DNA of 64,000 nt, from positions 372,001 to 436,000 of the forward strand of contig NZ_JAELXV010000001.1 of assembly GCF_016427535.1 (NCBI RefSeq). Direction: 5' to 3'. A program made the translations under genes and the position numbers. Positions 36,986-44,999 of this stretch are shown here, one piece after another. The notes beneath the pieces were generated by a model. That model was not told the origin of the DNA and made no database searches. It saw only the letters and a list, made by a program, of their open reading frames with translations. Origin of the DNA: Hymenobacter sp. BT559 (GTDB lineage Bacteria; Bacteroidota; Bacteroidia; Cytophagales; Hymenobacteraceae). Position 1 is the stretch's first letter. Each line of letters begins with the position of its first letter.

Positions 36986-38032
36986 TTACACCGTAGTGCC
37001 GCCGCAGCTGGAGCCGCTGCCGGCCGTGCAGCCGTAGCAGTGCTCGTTGATGACGATGGCGCGCTCGGCCAGTGCGGCAGCGTCGAAATCGCGGATGTGC
37101 TGCACGGGGCTGGCCACCCCTAGGTCGAGCATTTGGTTGAAATCGCAGTCGTAGAGGCCGCCGTCCCAGCTTACGGAAAGGGTGCTGCGGCACATCACGC
37201 CGGCAGCAGCGGCGGGGTTAAAGGCTGTCACGAGTTTCTCCATGTAGCCCGCGTAGTTGTTCGACTCGATGAGGTAGTCGAGGTAGCGGCTCACGGGTAG
37301 GTTGGTGATAGCGAATAAGTTGTTGAAGACAATGCCGTGGTCTTTGAGCAGCGCCCGCTTAAACTGCTGCTCTAGCCCGAGCTGCGCGCCCGGCAAAAAA
37401 GCCCCGCTGGGGTTATACACCAGGTTCAGCACCAAGCCGCTGCCGGGCTGCCCATAGCCCACCGCATTGAGCATGTGCAGGGCCCGGATAGAGTCGGCGA
37501 ACACGCCCGCGCCGCGCTGCCGGTCGGTTTTATCGGCACTGTAAAAGGGCAGCGAACTCACCACTTCCACGCCGTGCTGCCGGAAAAACTCGGGCAGGTC
37601 GTGGTACTTCTTATTGGCCACGATGATAGTTAGGTTGCAGCGCACCAGCACCTTGCGTCCTAGGTTCGTGATTTCCTCCACCAGCCAGCGGAAGTCGGGG
37701 TTCATCTCGGGGGCGCCGCCGGTGAGGTCCACGGTCTGGATATCGGTGCGGGCCAGCGCGTCGAGGCACTGCTGCATCGTTTCGCGGGTCATGATTTCCT
37801 TGCGGTCGGGGCCGGCATCGACGTGGCAATGGCGGCACACCTGGTTGCACATCTTGCCCACGTTGAGTTGGAGCACGGCCGGCGCCACTGGCCGCAGCGG
37901 CAGCAGCCCCACGCCCGCCAGCTGCTGATGAAACCGCGGCAGGTGCGCCGTGGCCGCCGCCTCGCGGCTCAGCACCGTGAGCTGAAAGGCAGAATCGGCC
38001 AGCTCGTGGCCAGTGGCTTTGAGTGATTTCAT
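36986..38032 (-). CDS. arsS: Arsenosugar biosynthesis radical SAM protein
   Basis: A 348-residue radical SAM enzyme. The 4Fe-4S motif is C62-NQV-C66-RH-C69 followed by HVDAGPDR. The TGGAPEMNP and EVVSSLPFYSADKTD segments match ArsS, with the C-terminal DUF3641-type domain ending in a Cys-rich tail (CYGCTAGSGSSCGG). ArsS joins the 5'-deoxyadenosyl group of SAM to dimethylarsenic, the key step to arsenosugars. It sits downstream of the AhpD-like gene with a 52-base perfect palindrome between them. Confidence 0.92.
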   Translation of the reverse strand: MKSLKATGHELADSAFQLTVLSREAAATAHLPRFHQQLAGVGLLPLRPVAPAVLQLNVGKMCNQVCRHCHVDAGPDRKEIMTRETMQQCLDALARTDIQTVDLTGGAPEMNPDFRWLVEEITNLGRKVLVRCNLTIIVANKKYHDLPEFFRQHGVEVVSSLPFYSADKTDRQRGAGVFADSIRALHMLNAVGYGQPGSGLVLNLVYNPSGAFLPGAQLGLEQQFKRALLKDHGIVFNNLFAITNLPVSRYLDYLIESNNYAGYMEKLVTAFNPAAAAGVMCRSTLSVSWDGGLYDCDFNQMLDLGVASPVQHIRDFDAAALAERAIVINEHCYGCTAGSGSSCGGTTV

Positions 38033-38042
38033 AGGGTGGTAT

Positions 38043-38094
38043 TTGTTGTTCGTGTTTGGTCGTGCAGCGCTGCACGACCAAACACGAACAACAA
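38043..38094. repeat. Perfect 52-base palindrome without loop
   Basis: 26-base arms meet at the centre AGC|GCT (between 38068 and 38069) with no spacer and no mismatch. It occupies nearly the whole 65-base gap between two cotranscribed genes of the arsenosugar cluster. A cruciform or an RNA hairpin could form, but there is no T-tract typical of a terminator. Confidence 0.9.
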
Positions 38095-38097
38095 GCC

Positions 38098-38430
38098 TTA
38101 CATCGACAGTTCTTTTACTTTATTCATCATCTGCACGCCGTGTACCAGCGTGGCGCCGCCGCGGATAGCAGCGGCCACGTGCACGGCTTCCATCATTTCG
38201 GGTTCCGAGCAGCCTTTTTCGAGGGTGTCATTGGTGTAGGCGTCGATGCAGTAAGGGCACTGCACGGCGTGCGATACGGCCAGGGCAATAAGTGATTTTT
38301 CGCGGGCGGTGAGGGCGCCTTCGGCGAAAACGGCGCCGTAGTAGGCGAAGAATTTATCAGCAAATTCCTTCTGAAACTCGGCGATGTTGCCAAATTTTTT
38401 GAGGTCGGCGGGGTTGTAATACGAGTCCAT
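38098..38430 (-). CDS. AhpD-like protein linked to arsenosugar biosynthesis
   Basis: A 110-residue member of the carboxymuconolactone decarboxylase/AhpD family. The redox CxxC is C58-PY-C61 within AVQCPYCIDAYTND. The sequence matches the peroxidase-like protein that accompanies ArsS in many bacteria. It is first in a minus-strand unit with arsS and divergent from arsM. A minus-strand TATCTTGC (38497-38504), 67 bases upstream, could be its -7 box. Its exact role in arsenosugar formation is not known. Confidence 0.88.
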   Translation of the reverse strand: MDSYYNPADLKKFGNIAEFQKEFADKFFAYYGAVFAEGALTAREKSLIALAVSHAVQCPYCIDAYTNDTLEKGCSEPEMMEAVHVAAAIRGGATLVHGVQMMNKVKELSM

Positions 38431-38573
38431 GCGAGAGTCAGGGAAAAGAAAATGAGAGGGTAGGGGAACGCCAACCGCTTAGGTGGCTACTGCTAGGCAA
38501 GATAACAACGGGGGCGCCGGGCTGGTTGACCAGTGCCCCGTCATTCCAGCCCAAAACCTCGAACTGCCTACCC

Positions 38574-39542
38574 ATGAGCTATCTCGCCACCACCGCCGAC
38601 TTGTACCGCCAAGCCGCCCAAGAGCCGCAAGTGGGCCTGTGCTGCACCACCAACCCCGTGTGGCAGCTGCCGGGCCTACGCATCCCGCAGCGGATGCTGG
38701 CTATGAACTACGGCTGCGGCAGTACCGTGAACCCGCGCGACCTCACCAACAGCCCCACCGTGCTCTACGTAGGCGTGGGCGGCGGCATGGAGCTGCTGCA
38801 ATTCAGCTACTTCAGCCGCCGGCCGGGCGCCGTGATTGGCGTGGATGTAGTATCAGAAATGCTCGTCGCCTCGCGTGAAAACATGCTGGAAGCCGCGCGC
38901 CAAAACGACTGGTTTAGTTCCGACTTTATCGACCTGCGGGCCGGCGACGCCCTCCACCTGCCCGTGGCCGACGAAAGCGTGGACGTAGCCGCCCAAAACT
39001 GCCTGTTCAACATCTTCAAGGCCGACGACCTGCGGCAAGCCCTGCAAGAAACCTACCGCGTGCTGCGCCCCCACGGCCGCCTCGTGATGTCGGACCCCAC
39101 CTGCGAGCAGCCCATGAGCGACGAGCTGCGCGCCGATGAACGCCTGCGGGCTCTGTGCCTCACCGGCTCGCTGCCGCTGCAAGAGTACCTAGACATGATA
39201 ACTGAGGTAGGCTTCGGCACCGTGGAAGTGCGGGCCCGGCGGGCCTACCGCGTGCTCTCGCCCCAGCACTACGCCACCGACGAGCTGATTTTTATCGAGA
39301 GCGTGGAAGTGTGCGCCATCAAAGACCCCATGCCGGCCGATGGACCGTGTATTTTCACGGGCCGCACCGCCATTTACTACGGCCAAGACGAGTACTTCGA
39401 CGACCACAAGGGCCACGTGCTGCTGCAAAACCAGCCCCTGGCCGTGTGCGACAAAACGGCCGCCGCCCTGCTGGCCCTAGGTCGCGACGACGTGTTCGTG
39501 TCGCCCTCCACGTACTTCTACGATGGCGGGGACTGCTGCTAG
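38574..39542 (+). CDS. arsM: Arsenite methyltransferase of the arsenosugar cluster
   Basis: A 322-residue SAM-dependent methyltransferase. I start at ATG 38574 (MSYLATTADLYRQAAQ); an ATG at 38526 adds 16 poor residues. The SAM motif is VLYVGVGGGMELLQFSYF. Conserved cysteines for arsenic are plausible in GLCCTTNPVW and in AAQNCLFN and MSDPTCEQPMSDE. A C-terminal extension ends in FYDGGDCC, another cysteine pair. The neighbours (arsS, AhpD-like, two glycosyltransferases) identify it as the arsenosugar-type ArsM that makes the dimethylated substrate of ArsS. Its stop codon overlaps the stop of the convergent glycosyltransferase gene by 4 bases. Confidence 0.9.
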   Translation: MSYLATTADLYRQAAQEPQVGLCCTTNPVWQLPGLRIPQRMLAMNYGCGSTVNPRDLTNSPTVLYVGVGGGMELLQFSYFSRRPGAVIGVDVVSEMLVASRENMLEAARQNDWFSSDFIDLRAGDALHLPVADESVDVAAQNCLFNIFKADDLRQALQETYRVLRPHGRLVMSDPTCEQPMSDELRADERLRALCLTGSLPLQEYLDMITEVGFGTVEVRARRAYRVLSPQHYATDELIFIESVEVCAIKDPMPADGPCIFTGRTAIYYGQDEYFDDHKGHVLLQNQPLAVCDKTAAALLALGRDDVFVSPSTYFYDGGDCC

Positions 39543-40159
39543 CGCCCTGCCCGCCACGCGGCCAGGTCAGCGCCCGAGTCTACGTCGGCCAGGGTTGGCA
39601 GTTGGGCCACGCGCAGCCCTAGGTGCTCAGCGTCGGCTAAAGTGGTCGCTAGCACGGTGTCAGTACTCCACTGCTTGTTAGCGAATAAGCTAGCGTGTAG
39701 CTCATTCACTCCTAGTAGATAGTAGCCGCCATCGGTGGCCGGGCCTACTACTAAGTCGTGGGTGGCTAGTTGCGCGAAAGCTTGTCGTAGCAGGTCGGCC
39801 GTGAGGCCCGGGCAATCGGTGCCAATGATGACCACGTGCCCCGCGCCGGACGCAAATGCCTCAGCAAAGGCGTGGGCCATGCGCTCGCCGAGCAAGCCCG
39901 CGGGGGGTTGCACCCGCCAGGGCAGGCCGGGCCATTCGGGGCGGGCGGCGCTGGCGGGGAGACCTAGGGCCGTGGTAGCCGGTGCTTCGGCCAGCCACAC
40001 GGTGGCTGGCACCTGGGCCGCCCGCACAGCCGCCGCCGTTACAGCTAAGAGTTCGCGATAGGTGGCCAGTGCTGCCTCGGGGCCGATATCGGCCGCCAAG
40101 CGGGTTTTTACCCGGCCGAGTATGGGTTCGCGGGCGAAGATGAGTAGGTGTTCCAACAT
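39539..40159 (-). CDS. Glycosyltransferase of arsenosugar biosynthesis (TIGR04282 type)
   Basis: A 206-residue protein of the DUF2064/TIGR04282 family. The start segment LLIFAREPILGRVKTRLA and the central VVIIGTDCPGLTADLLRQAF and LVVGPATDGGYYLLGV are characteristic of this nucleotide-sugar transferase-like fold. Family members occur beside arsS and the TIGR04283 protein and probably act in adding or trimming the sugar part of arsenosugars. It converges with arsM, and is followed in transcription order after the TIGR04283 gene and a dyad repeat. Confidence 0.88.
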   Translation of the reverse strand: MLEHLLIFAREPILGRVKTRLAADIGPEAALATYRELLAVTAAAVRAAQVPATVWLAEAPATTALGLPASAARPEWPGLPWRVQPPAGLLGERMAHAFAEAFASGAGHVVIIGTDCPGLTADLLRQAFAQLATHDLVVGPATDGGYYLLGVNELHASLFANKQWSTDTVLATTLADAEHLGLRVAQLPTLADVDSGADLAAWRAGR

Positions 40160-40207
40160 TTGTTCTAGGTCGAGGCGCTACTTGTACTGTTCATATACAC
40201 TTCGTTT

Positions 40208-40282
40208 TGTCATGCTGACGCAGGAAGCATCTTATCACGCAAGGACCTAACCTGACAAGATGCTTCCTGCATCAGCATGACA
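40208..40282. repeat. Dyad repeat (TGTCATGCTGA family)
   Basis: 32-base arms (40208-40239, 40251-40282) differ at three positions around an 11-base centre. It lies between two same-strand glycosyltransferase genes, and shares the AAGCATCTT core with the copies at 36879 and 52180. Confidence 0.85.
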
Positions 40283-40326
40283 GTCAAAGAAGGGCATTAA
40301 GTTAAGTAGCAATTAATTAAGCTTAG

Positions 40327-41091
40327 CTACAGCTTGCCCTGTCGGATAAGGCGCCGGTACAGCCGCACCAAGTTGTCTTGCGACACGCCGGCCCAGTACA
40401 GCAGCACGATGAGCGTAAAAATGCCTTGCAGCCGCAGCACGCCATTGGCCAGGTACTTGCGGGCCGAGGTCGTAACGGCCCGCGGCAGCACCACGAAGGG
40501 CGCCCGCGCCCGCAAGCGCTGCACAATTTCTTGGTCTTCCATTACTTGCAAGTCTTCGCGATAGCCGCCTAGGTCGGCAAATAGCTCGCGGCGCACAAAT
40601 AGGCTTTGGTCGCCGAAGCGCAGGAACGTAAAGGGTAAGCGCGTGCACCAGGCGCTGAACCGCAAAAACCAGTGCCCATTGTCAAAGGCCAGCCGGTAGC
40701 AGCCACTGTCGTTGCCCTGCGCCAAGGCTTGCCCTAGGTCGGCCAGAAAGCCGGACGGCGGGTACGAGTCGGCGTGCAAGAAGTACAGTACCTCGCCCCG
40801 TGCCTGCGTGGCGCCGTAGTTGAGCTGGGCGGCGCGGCCCTTGCGTGGGCTGCGGTGCACCGTGGCACCGGCTTGCTGGGCCACGGCCACGGTGGCATCG
40901 GTGCTGCCGCCGTCTATCACCAGCAGTTCGGGCGCGGGCGCACTGCCGGCGGCTATTTGCAGGTAATGCAGTAGCTCGCCGATGCTTGCCGCTTCGTTGT
41001 AGGTAGGAATGATGATGCTAACCAAGGGCTGTATTGAAAAGGCCGTGCCACTGGGGCGCATTGCCGGCCCGAAAGTACTAGCGATTGACAA
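40327..41091 (-). CDS. Family 2 glycosyltransferase of arsenosugar biosynthesis (TIGR04283 type)
   Basis: A 254-residue GT-A glycosyltransferase. It has VSIIIPTYNEAASIGELL, the nucleotide-sugar site VIDGGSTDAT and the metal-binding region YFLHADSYPP. The acceptor-side segment FGDQSLFVRRELFADLGGY and the end LIVLLYWAGVSQDNLVRLYR fit TIGR04283. A later ATG (41061, MRPSGTAFS) may be the true start, as the first ten residues are weak. It likely transfers a glycosyl group in the last steps of arsenosugar synthesis. Confidence 0.88.
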   Translation of the reverse strand: MSIASTFGPAMRPSGTAFSIQPLVSIIIPTYNEAASIGELLHYLQIAAGSAPAPELLVIDGGSTDATVAVAQQAGATVHRSPRKGRAAQLNYGATQARGEVLYFLHADSYPPSGFLADLGQALAQGNDSGCYRLAFDNGHWFLRFSAWCTRLPFTFLRFGDQSLFVRRELFADLGGYREDLQVMEDQEIVQRLRARAPFVVLPRAVTTSARKYLANGVLRLQGIFTLIVLLYWAGVSQDNLVRLYRRLIRQGKL

Positions 41092-41126
41092 CCAGCGGAC
41101 GTCCTAGGGGGTATTGCTAGGGCTAA

Positions 41127-41188
41127 GCGTGGACTTTGTAGTCCGCATGCGTAAGCGCGCAACCACTAGCGGACTACAAAGTCCGCGC
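41127..41188. repeat. Dyad repeat (GGACTTTGTAGTCC family)
   Basis: 20-base arms (41127-41146, 41169-41188) with one mismatch, each containing the inner palindrome GGACT..AGTCC. It lies upstream of the sterol desaturase gene and would extend that reading frame falsely to 41114. Confidence 0.8.
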
Positions 41189-41221
41189 AACTTCAAGCTG
41201 CTGATTTCTACTAGCCCCGCC

Positions 41222-42103
41222 GTGAATATCTTCCCCGTCAACCACCCGCTGCTCAAGCGTTTCGACCGCTGGGCGGGCCCGGCCCTGGCCGCCCTGGCCG
41301 TGGGCCTGCTGCTGCTCGAAACCACGCGCCCGCTGCGCCGCCGCACCCGCCCGCGCCCCGAGCGCTGGCGGCGCAATGTACTGCTGGCCGCCCCCTCGCT
41401 GCCGGCCATGCGCCTGACCTTGCTGCCCGCTATGGTGGGCCTGGCGCGGCTGGCGGCACCTAGGCGCATGGCACAGCTACTGGCGCGCTTGCCCCAAGTG
41501 CCGCGCCTGGTGTTGGAAGTGCTGGTGCTTGATTACCTGGCGTATACCTGGCACCGGCTATTGCACTCGCCCGCGCTATGGCGGCTGCACCGGGTGCACC
41601 ACAGCGACCTCGACATGGACCTCACGACGGCGTGGCGCTTCCACTTTGGCGAAATGCTGGCCAGCATTCCGTACCGGGCGGGGCTGCCCGCGCTGCTGGG
41701 TGTGCGCCCTGCCACGGCCCTGGGGTACGAGGCAGTGTTCGAAGCATTCACGGCCTTTCAGCACGCCAACTGGCGCCTGCCCATTGCCCTAGAACGCCGA
41801 CTGGCCCCCTGGCTGATGACGCCGCGCCTGCACGGCATTCACCACTCTGTGGTGCAGCGCGAAACGGATAGCAATTTCGGCGTCGTGCTCATGCTGTGGG
41901 ACTTCTTGCACCGTACCCGGCGCTTCGACGTGCCGCAGCAAGCCATTACCATTGGTGTGCCTGCCTACCCCGACCCTGCCGGCCAAACAGTGGGGCGCCT
42001 GCTCGAGCTACCGCTAGAGCCCCTGCGCCCTTGGGCGCGGCCCGATGGCTCGGTGCCCGCGCCTCACCCCACGCCGTTGCCCCTAGGGGGGCTGGCAGGG
42101 TGA
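41222..42103 (+). CDS. Sterol desaturase / fatty acid hydroxylase family protein
   Basis: A 293-residue integral membrane di-iron protein. The frame is open from 41114, but the first 36 codons are dyad repeat; I start at GTG 41222 (VNIFPVNHPLLKRFDRW). Hydrophobic helices come first (AGPALAALAVGLLLLE). The three histidine clusters are HRLLH, HRVHH and HGIHH, in the order and spacing of the family. It probably hydroxylates or desaturates a lipid chain or carotenoid in the membrane; the substrate is not clear. The end is proline-rich. Confidence 0.88.
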   Translation: MNIFPVNHPLLKRFDRWAGPALAALAVGLLLLETTRPLRRRTRPRPERWRRNVLLAAPSLPAMRLTLLPAMVGLARLAAPRRMAQLLARLPQVPRLVLEVLVLDYLAYTWHRLLHSPALWRLHRVHHSDLDMDLTTAWRFHFGEMLASIPYRAGLPALLGVRPATALGYEAVFEAFTAFQHANWRLPIALERRLAPWLMTPRLHGIHHSVVQRETDSNFGVVLMLWDFLHRTRRFDVPQQAITIGVPAYPDPAGQTVGRLLELPLEPLRPWARPDGSVPAPHPTPLPLGGLAG

Positions 42104-42269
42104 TAGCCCTGATGGTCAGTATGTTGAAGAATTGGGATTAGCTAGTGCGTAAGGGTGCCGACAAGCAGTGCCGCAGGGTAAGCTCGAAGTAGCGGGGTGC
42201 CTGCAGTATCATTGGGGTACGCTATCAGTTGGCTTCTGAGCTGCCGCCTCAACTACACTGCCACCCTCT

Positions 42270-42896
42270 ATGAAATACCTTTTGCTATTAGCGCCAGTTT
42301 TGGCTTGTTTGGTTTCCTGCCAAGAGGCTCCTACTACCGCCTCTGCCCCTGCGGCAGAACCCACGCCGACCAAGCAGGCACCGCTTAGCGCCGACTCAAC
42401 TAAGCCAGCAGCCAAGCCAGAATATGTCGAGTCGGCTATGCTCACTGTTAATGGCCAGCCGGTTAAGGAGCTTACCACTAGCCAACTAGTGCACCAGTTG
42501 GGGCGCCCCGGCAAAATTGATAAGGGCGCCGTAGAATGCGGCGCTAGGTTAGAGATTCTGAACAAGATAGACAGCCCCGCTGGTGACATTTGGTACTACG
42601 GCAACACCAGATATGAAGTGAGTGGCCCCCACGCCATTTTATCCAGCTTCGATGTCACAACGGGTAAGTTTCAGGGCAAGCTGGGGCAACTTATCCTCAA
42701 TCAGAATACTACCTTGGAAGACGTACGTCGCATCTTCCCAGAGGCCGCCAAGCAAGCTGATGTGCCAAGTACCGGGCGGCCGGGGGAGGAGATGAGCTTG
42801 CCTTTCTATTACAAAGGAGAACAAATGGATGAGTCCTTGAACCTGCTATTCAAGAAGGGGCATCTACAAGAAGTAGAGTTTTTCTCTCCTTGTTAA
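42270..42896 (+). CDS. Hypothetical lipoprotein
   Basis: A 208-residue protein with a lipoprotein signal (MKYLLLLAPVLACLVSCQ, Cys at 17). A Pro/Ala/Thr linker follows to about residue 45. The rest is a compact domain without a recognised family (LGRPGKIDKGAVECGARLEI, TLEDVRRIFPEAAKQADVP), recalling small periplasmic proteins with a repeated beta-beta-alpha layout. It stands alone and ends before a bidirectional terminator shared with the convergent VKOR-like gene. Confidence 0.75.
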   Translation: MKYLLLLAPVLACLVSCQEAPTTASAPAAEPTPTKQAPLSADSTKPAAKPEYVESAMLTVNGQPVKELTTSQLVHQLGRPGKIDKGAVECGARLEILNKIDSPAGDIWYYGNTRYEVSGPHAILSSFDVTTGKFQGKLGQLILNQNTTLEDVRRIFPEAAKQADVPSTGRPGEEMSLPFYYKGEQMDESLNLLFKKGHLQEVEFFSPC

Positions 42897-42937
42897 GCGC
42901 TCGCGCTTAGCCAAACACCGAGGCTTTCTCGGCTCAT

Positions 42938-42980
42938 AAAAAAAGCACCTAGGGCCTCAGGCCTCAGGTGCTTTTTTTTT
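42938..42980. terminator. Bidirectional terminator
   Basis: AAAAAAAGCACCT pairs with AGGTGCTTTTTTT across a short centre, with A and T runs on the two sides. It lies between convergent genes. Confidence 0.9.
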
Positions 42981-42995
42981 ATGCTAACCTAGAGC

Positions 42996-43520
42996 TTACG
43001 CTGCAGCTTTCTTTTTGCCAAACAGCGTCTTAAATGCCTTTATCGCCTCGGGCACGGCTAGTACGGCCGCGGCCGTGGCAGCTACAGTAGAGGCCTGGCA
43101 GTAGAAGCACAGTTTCTTATTTTCCTGCCACTCTTCGCGACCCAGCTGCACGTTGGTAACCAGGTCAATAAGGGTTTTGCCGAGCAGCGCCACGGGCAGC
43201 CAGGGGAGGGTAGTGGCGCGCTCCTGGCCGCCGGCCGAGGCCAGGATGGTCGTGATGCCGCCGGTCACTATCATGGCGGGGGCGTCGGGCATTTGCAGGC
43301 GCTTGTAGCCGTAGTCGGAGGCATCGACTTTGTCGGAGTCGAATACCGACAGGGGCGGGTCGGGTAGGTGCGAGATGACGCCGGTTTGGTAGAGGGTCAC
43401 AATTTGGCCGGCCGCCACGGTTACGAGCGAGAGGCCTATAATCCAGCGGCGGCGGTTGAGGTCGGGGCTGTGGCCGAGGCGCAGCTGGCGCGAGAGCTCG
43501 GCAGGGGCAAGAGTAGACAT
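42996..43520 (-). CDS. Vitamin K epoxide reductase (VKOR)-like membrane protein
   Basis: A 174-residue membrane protein from the start at 43520 (MSTLAPAELSRQLRL); an ATG at 43649 lies inside the divergent GH43 gene's leader and is rejected. There are about four helices. The active-site CxxC is in KKLCFYCQASTVAATAAAVL and resembles the VKOR four-helix bundle, which makes disulfides using quinone. The first-loop cysteine pair of classical VKOR is not seen, so partner or activity may differ. The C-terminus is basic (FGKKKAAA). Confidence 0.7.
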   Translation of the reverse strand: MSTLAPAELSRQLRLGHSPDLNRRRWIIGLSLVTVAAGQIVTLYQTGVISHLPDPPLSVFDSDKVDASDYGYKRLQMPDAPAMIVTGGITTILASAGGQERATTLPWLPVALLGKTLIDLVTNVQLGREEWQENKKLCFYCQASTVAATAAAVLAVPEAIKAFKTLFGKKKAAA

Positions 43521-43639
43521 AGGGCGTGTGGAAAAGGATGCTGGTGGTACGCCGCCCTGCCTAGGCGGGTTGTAGCGCGCCGGGGCTAGCTGCGTCTTGT
43601 CGAGCTTTTTAATTAGTGCCGCGCCAGTACCTTGCCCCC

Positions 43640-44632
43640 ATGAAAGCAATGCTCCTAGCGGCCGGGCTGCTGGCTACCAGTCTCGCCAGCCACGCCCAAG
43701 CCACCAAGCCGCGCACCAGCGGCAACCCCATTTTTCCGGGGTGGTACGCCGACCCCGACGCGGCCATTTTTAACAAGCAGTACTGGCTGTACCCTACCTA
43801 CTCGGCGCCCTACGAGCAGCAGGTATACCTCGACGCTTTTTCCTCTCCCGACCTGGTGCACTGGACCAAGCACCCGCGCGTGCTGGACACGGCCAGCGTG
43901 AAATGGGCACACCGCGCTATGTGGGCGCCCGCTATTGTAGCTAAGGGCGGCAAGTATTACCTCTTCTTTGGGGCCAACGACTACCACCCCGAAAAGCCCA
44001 ACGAGCCTCCAGGAGGCATCGGAGTAGCGGTGGCTGATAACCCCGCCGGGCCATTCAAAGACTACCTAGGCAAGCCGCTGGTAGGCACCATCGAAAACGG
44101 TGCCCAGCCCATCGACCAGTTTGTGTTTCAAGATAAAGACGGGCAGTACTACCTCGTGTACGGCGGCTGGCAGCACTGCAACATTGCCAAGCTCAAGCCC
44201 GACTTTACAGGTTTCTTGCCGATGGCTGATGGCAAGGTGTTCAAGGAGATTACGCCCCAGGGCTATGTAGAAGGCCCCATCATGTTCCGCCGCAATGGCA
44301 AGTACTACTTCATGTGGAGCGAGGGCGGCTGGACTGGCCCCGACTACTCGGTAGCCTACGCTGTGGGCGACTCGCCCTTCGGCCCGTTTGAGCGGGTAGG
44401 CAAAATTCTGGCCCAGGACCCCAAGGTGGGCACTGGCGCCGGTCACCACGCCGTTATCAACGTGCCCGGCACCGACAAGTGGTACATCGCCTACCACCGC
44501 CACCCAATAGGCGACAAAAACGGCAACCACCGCGTAGTGTGCCTCGAAGAAATGCACTTCGACGCCAAGGGCATGATTAAGCCCGTAGTACTGACCACCG
44601 AAGGGGTAGCGGCGCAGCCGCTGAAGCGCTAG
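43640..44632 (+). CDS. GH43 family glycosidase
   Basis: A 330-residue exported enzyme. The ATG at 43640 gives the signal peptide MKAMLLAAGLLATSLASHAQ. The family 43 propeller has the expected acids: WYADPDAAIF (base Asp), QPIDQFVFQDKDG (modulator Asp) and YVEGPIMFRR (acid Glu). HHAVINVPGTDKWYIAYHRH near the end holds the conserved His. Related enzymes cut arabinose or xylose side chains. It is unlinked to the GH144/GH43/GH3 locus, with its own terminator. TACCTTGC (43628-43635) may be a -7 box only 4 bases before the ATG. Confidence 0.88.
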   Translation: MKAMLLAAGLLATSLASHAQATKPRTSGNPIFPGWYADPDAAIFNKQYWLYPTYSAPYEQQVYLDAFSSPDLVHWTKHPRVLDTASVKWAHRAMWAPAIVAKGGKYYLFFGANDYHPEKPNEPPGGIGVAVADNPAGPFKDYLGKPLVGTIENGAQPIDQFVFQDKDGQYYLVYGGWQHCNIAKLKPDFTGFLPMADGKVFKEITPQGYVEGPIMFRRNGKYYFMWSEGGWTGPDYSVAYAVGDSPFGPFERVGKILAQDPKVGTGAGHHAVINVPGTDKWYIAYHRHPIGDKNGNHRVVCLEEMHFDAKGMIKPVVLTTEGVAAQPLKR

Positions 44633-44659
44633 CTATCGCCTCTAAGCTATCTGATAGGT

Positions 44660-44697
44660 ACAGCCCCGCCCTGCTAAGGGGCGGGGCTGTTTGTTTT
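44660..44697 (+). terminator. Terminator of GH43 gene
   Basis: Arms ACAGCCCCGCC / GGCGGGGCTGT (44660-44670, 44680-44690) followed by TTGTTTTT. The gap from here to 45000 is A/T-rich with a CCTAGG and presumably the catalase promoter. A 63-codon minus-strand frame there is not convincing. Confidence 0.9.
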
Positions 44698-44999
44698 TAG
44701 CCATCTAAAAAGCCTGAAATCCAGATTTAAACAAATAATAATAAGGGGTGGTAAGGACAGAAATGGCTGCCAGCGAGCTACCTAGGGCAAGGCAGCTAAG
44801 CGCTTGCCTTAGAAGAAACCCCAGTAGCTACGCTGGTGGTAAAAGCGCAGATAAGCTTGACTATAAAAACCAGATAACCAAGGATTAAATACGTATAAAT
44901 GACCAAAAGATGCACGTTCGCTTTGCGGGTATCTGCGTAACAATAAACGGTAGCGCTAAGTAGTGCCCGCCCATTTCTCACCTTCACTACCTGTTTCGC

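Noticed and set aside
42996..43649. Overlap of the VKOR-like gene with the divergent GH43 gene
   Set aside because: The overlap arises only if the VKOR-like gene starts at 43649. The ATG at 43520 gives a sound N-terminus and leaves a normal divergent spacer.
44796..44987. 63-codon minus-strand frame with one hydrophobic stretch before the manganese catalase
   Set aside because: It covers the catalase promoter region, has no recognised family and no terminator of its own. The hydrophobic stretch can arise by chance in A/T-rich DNA.
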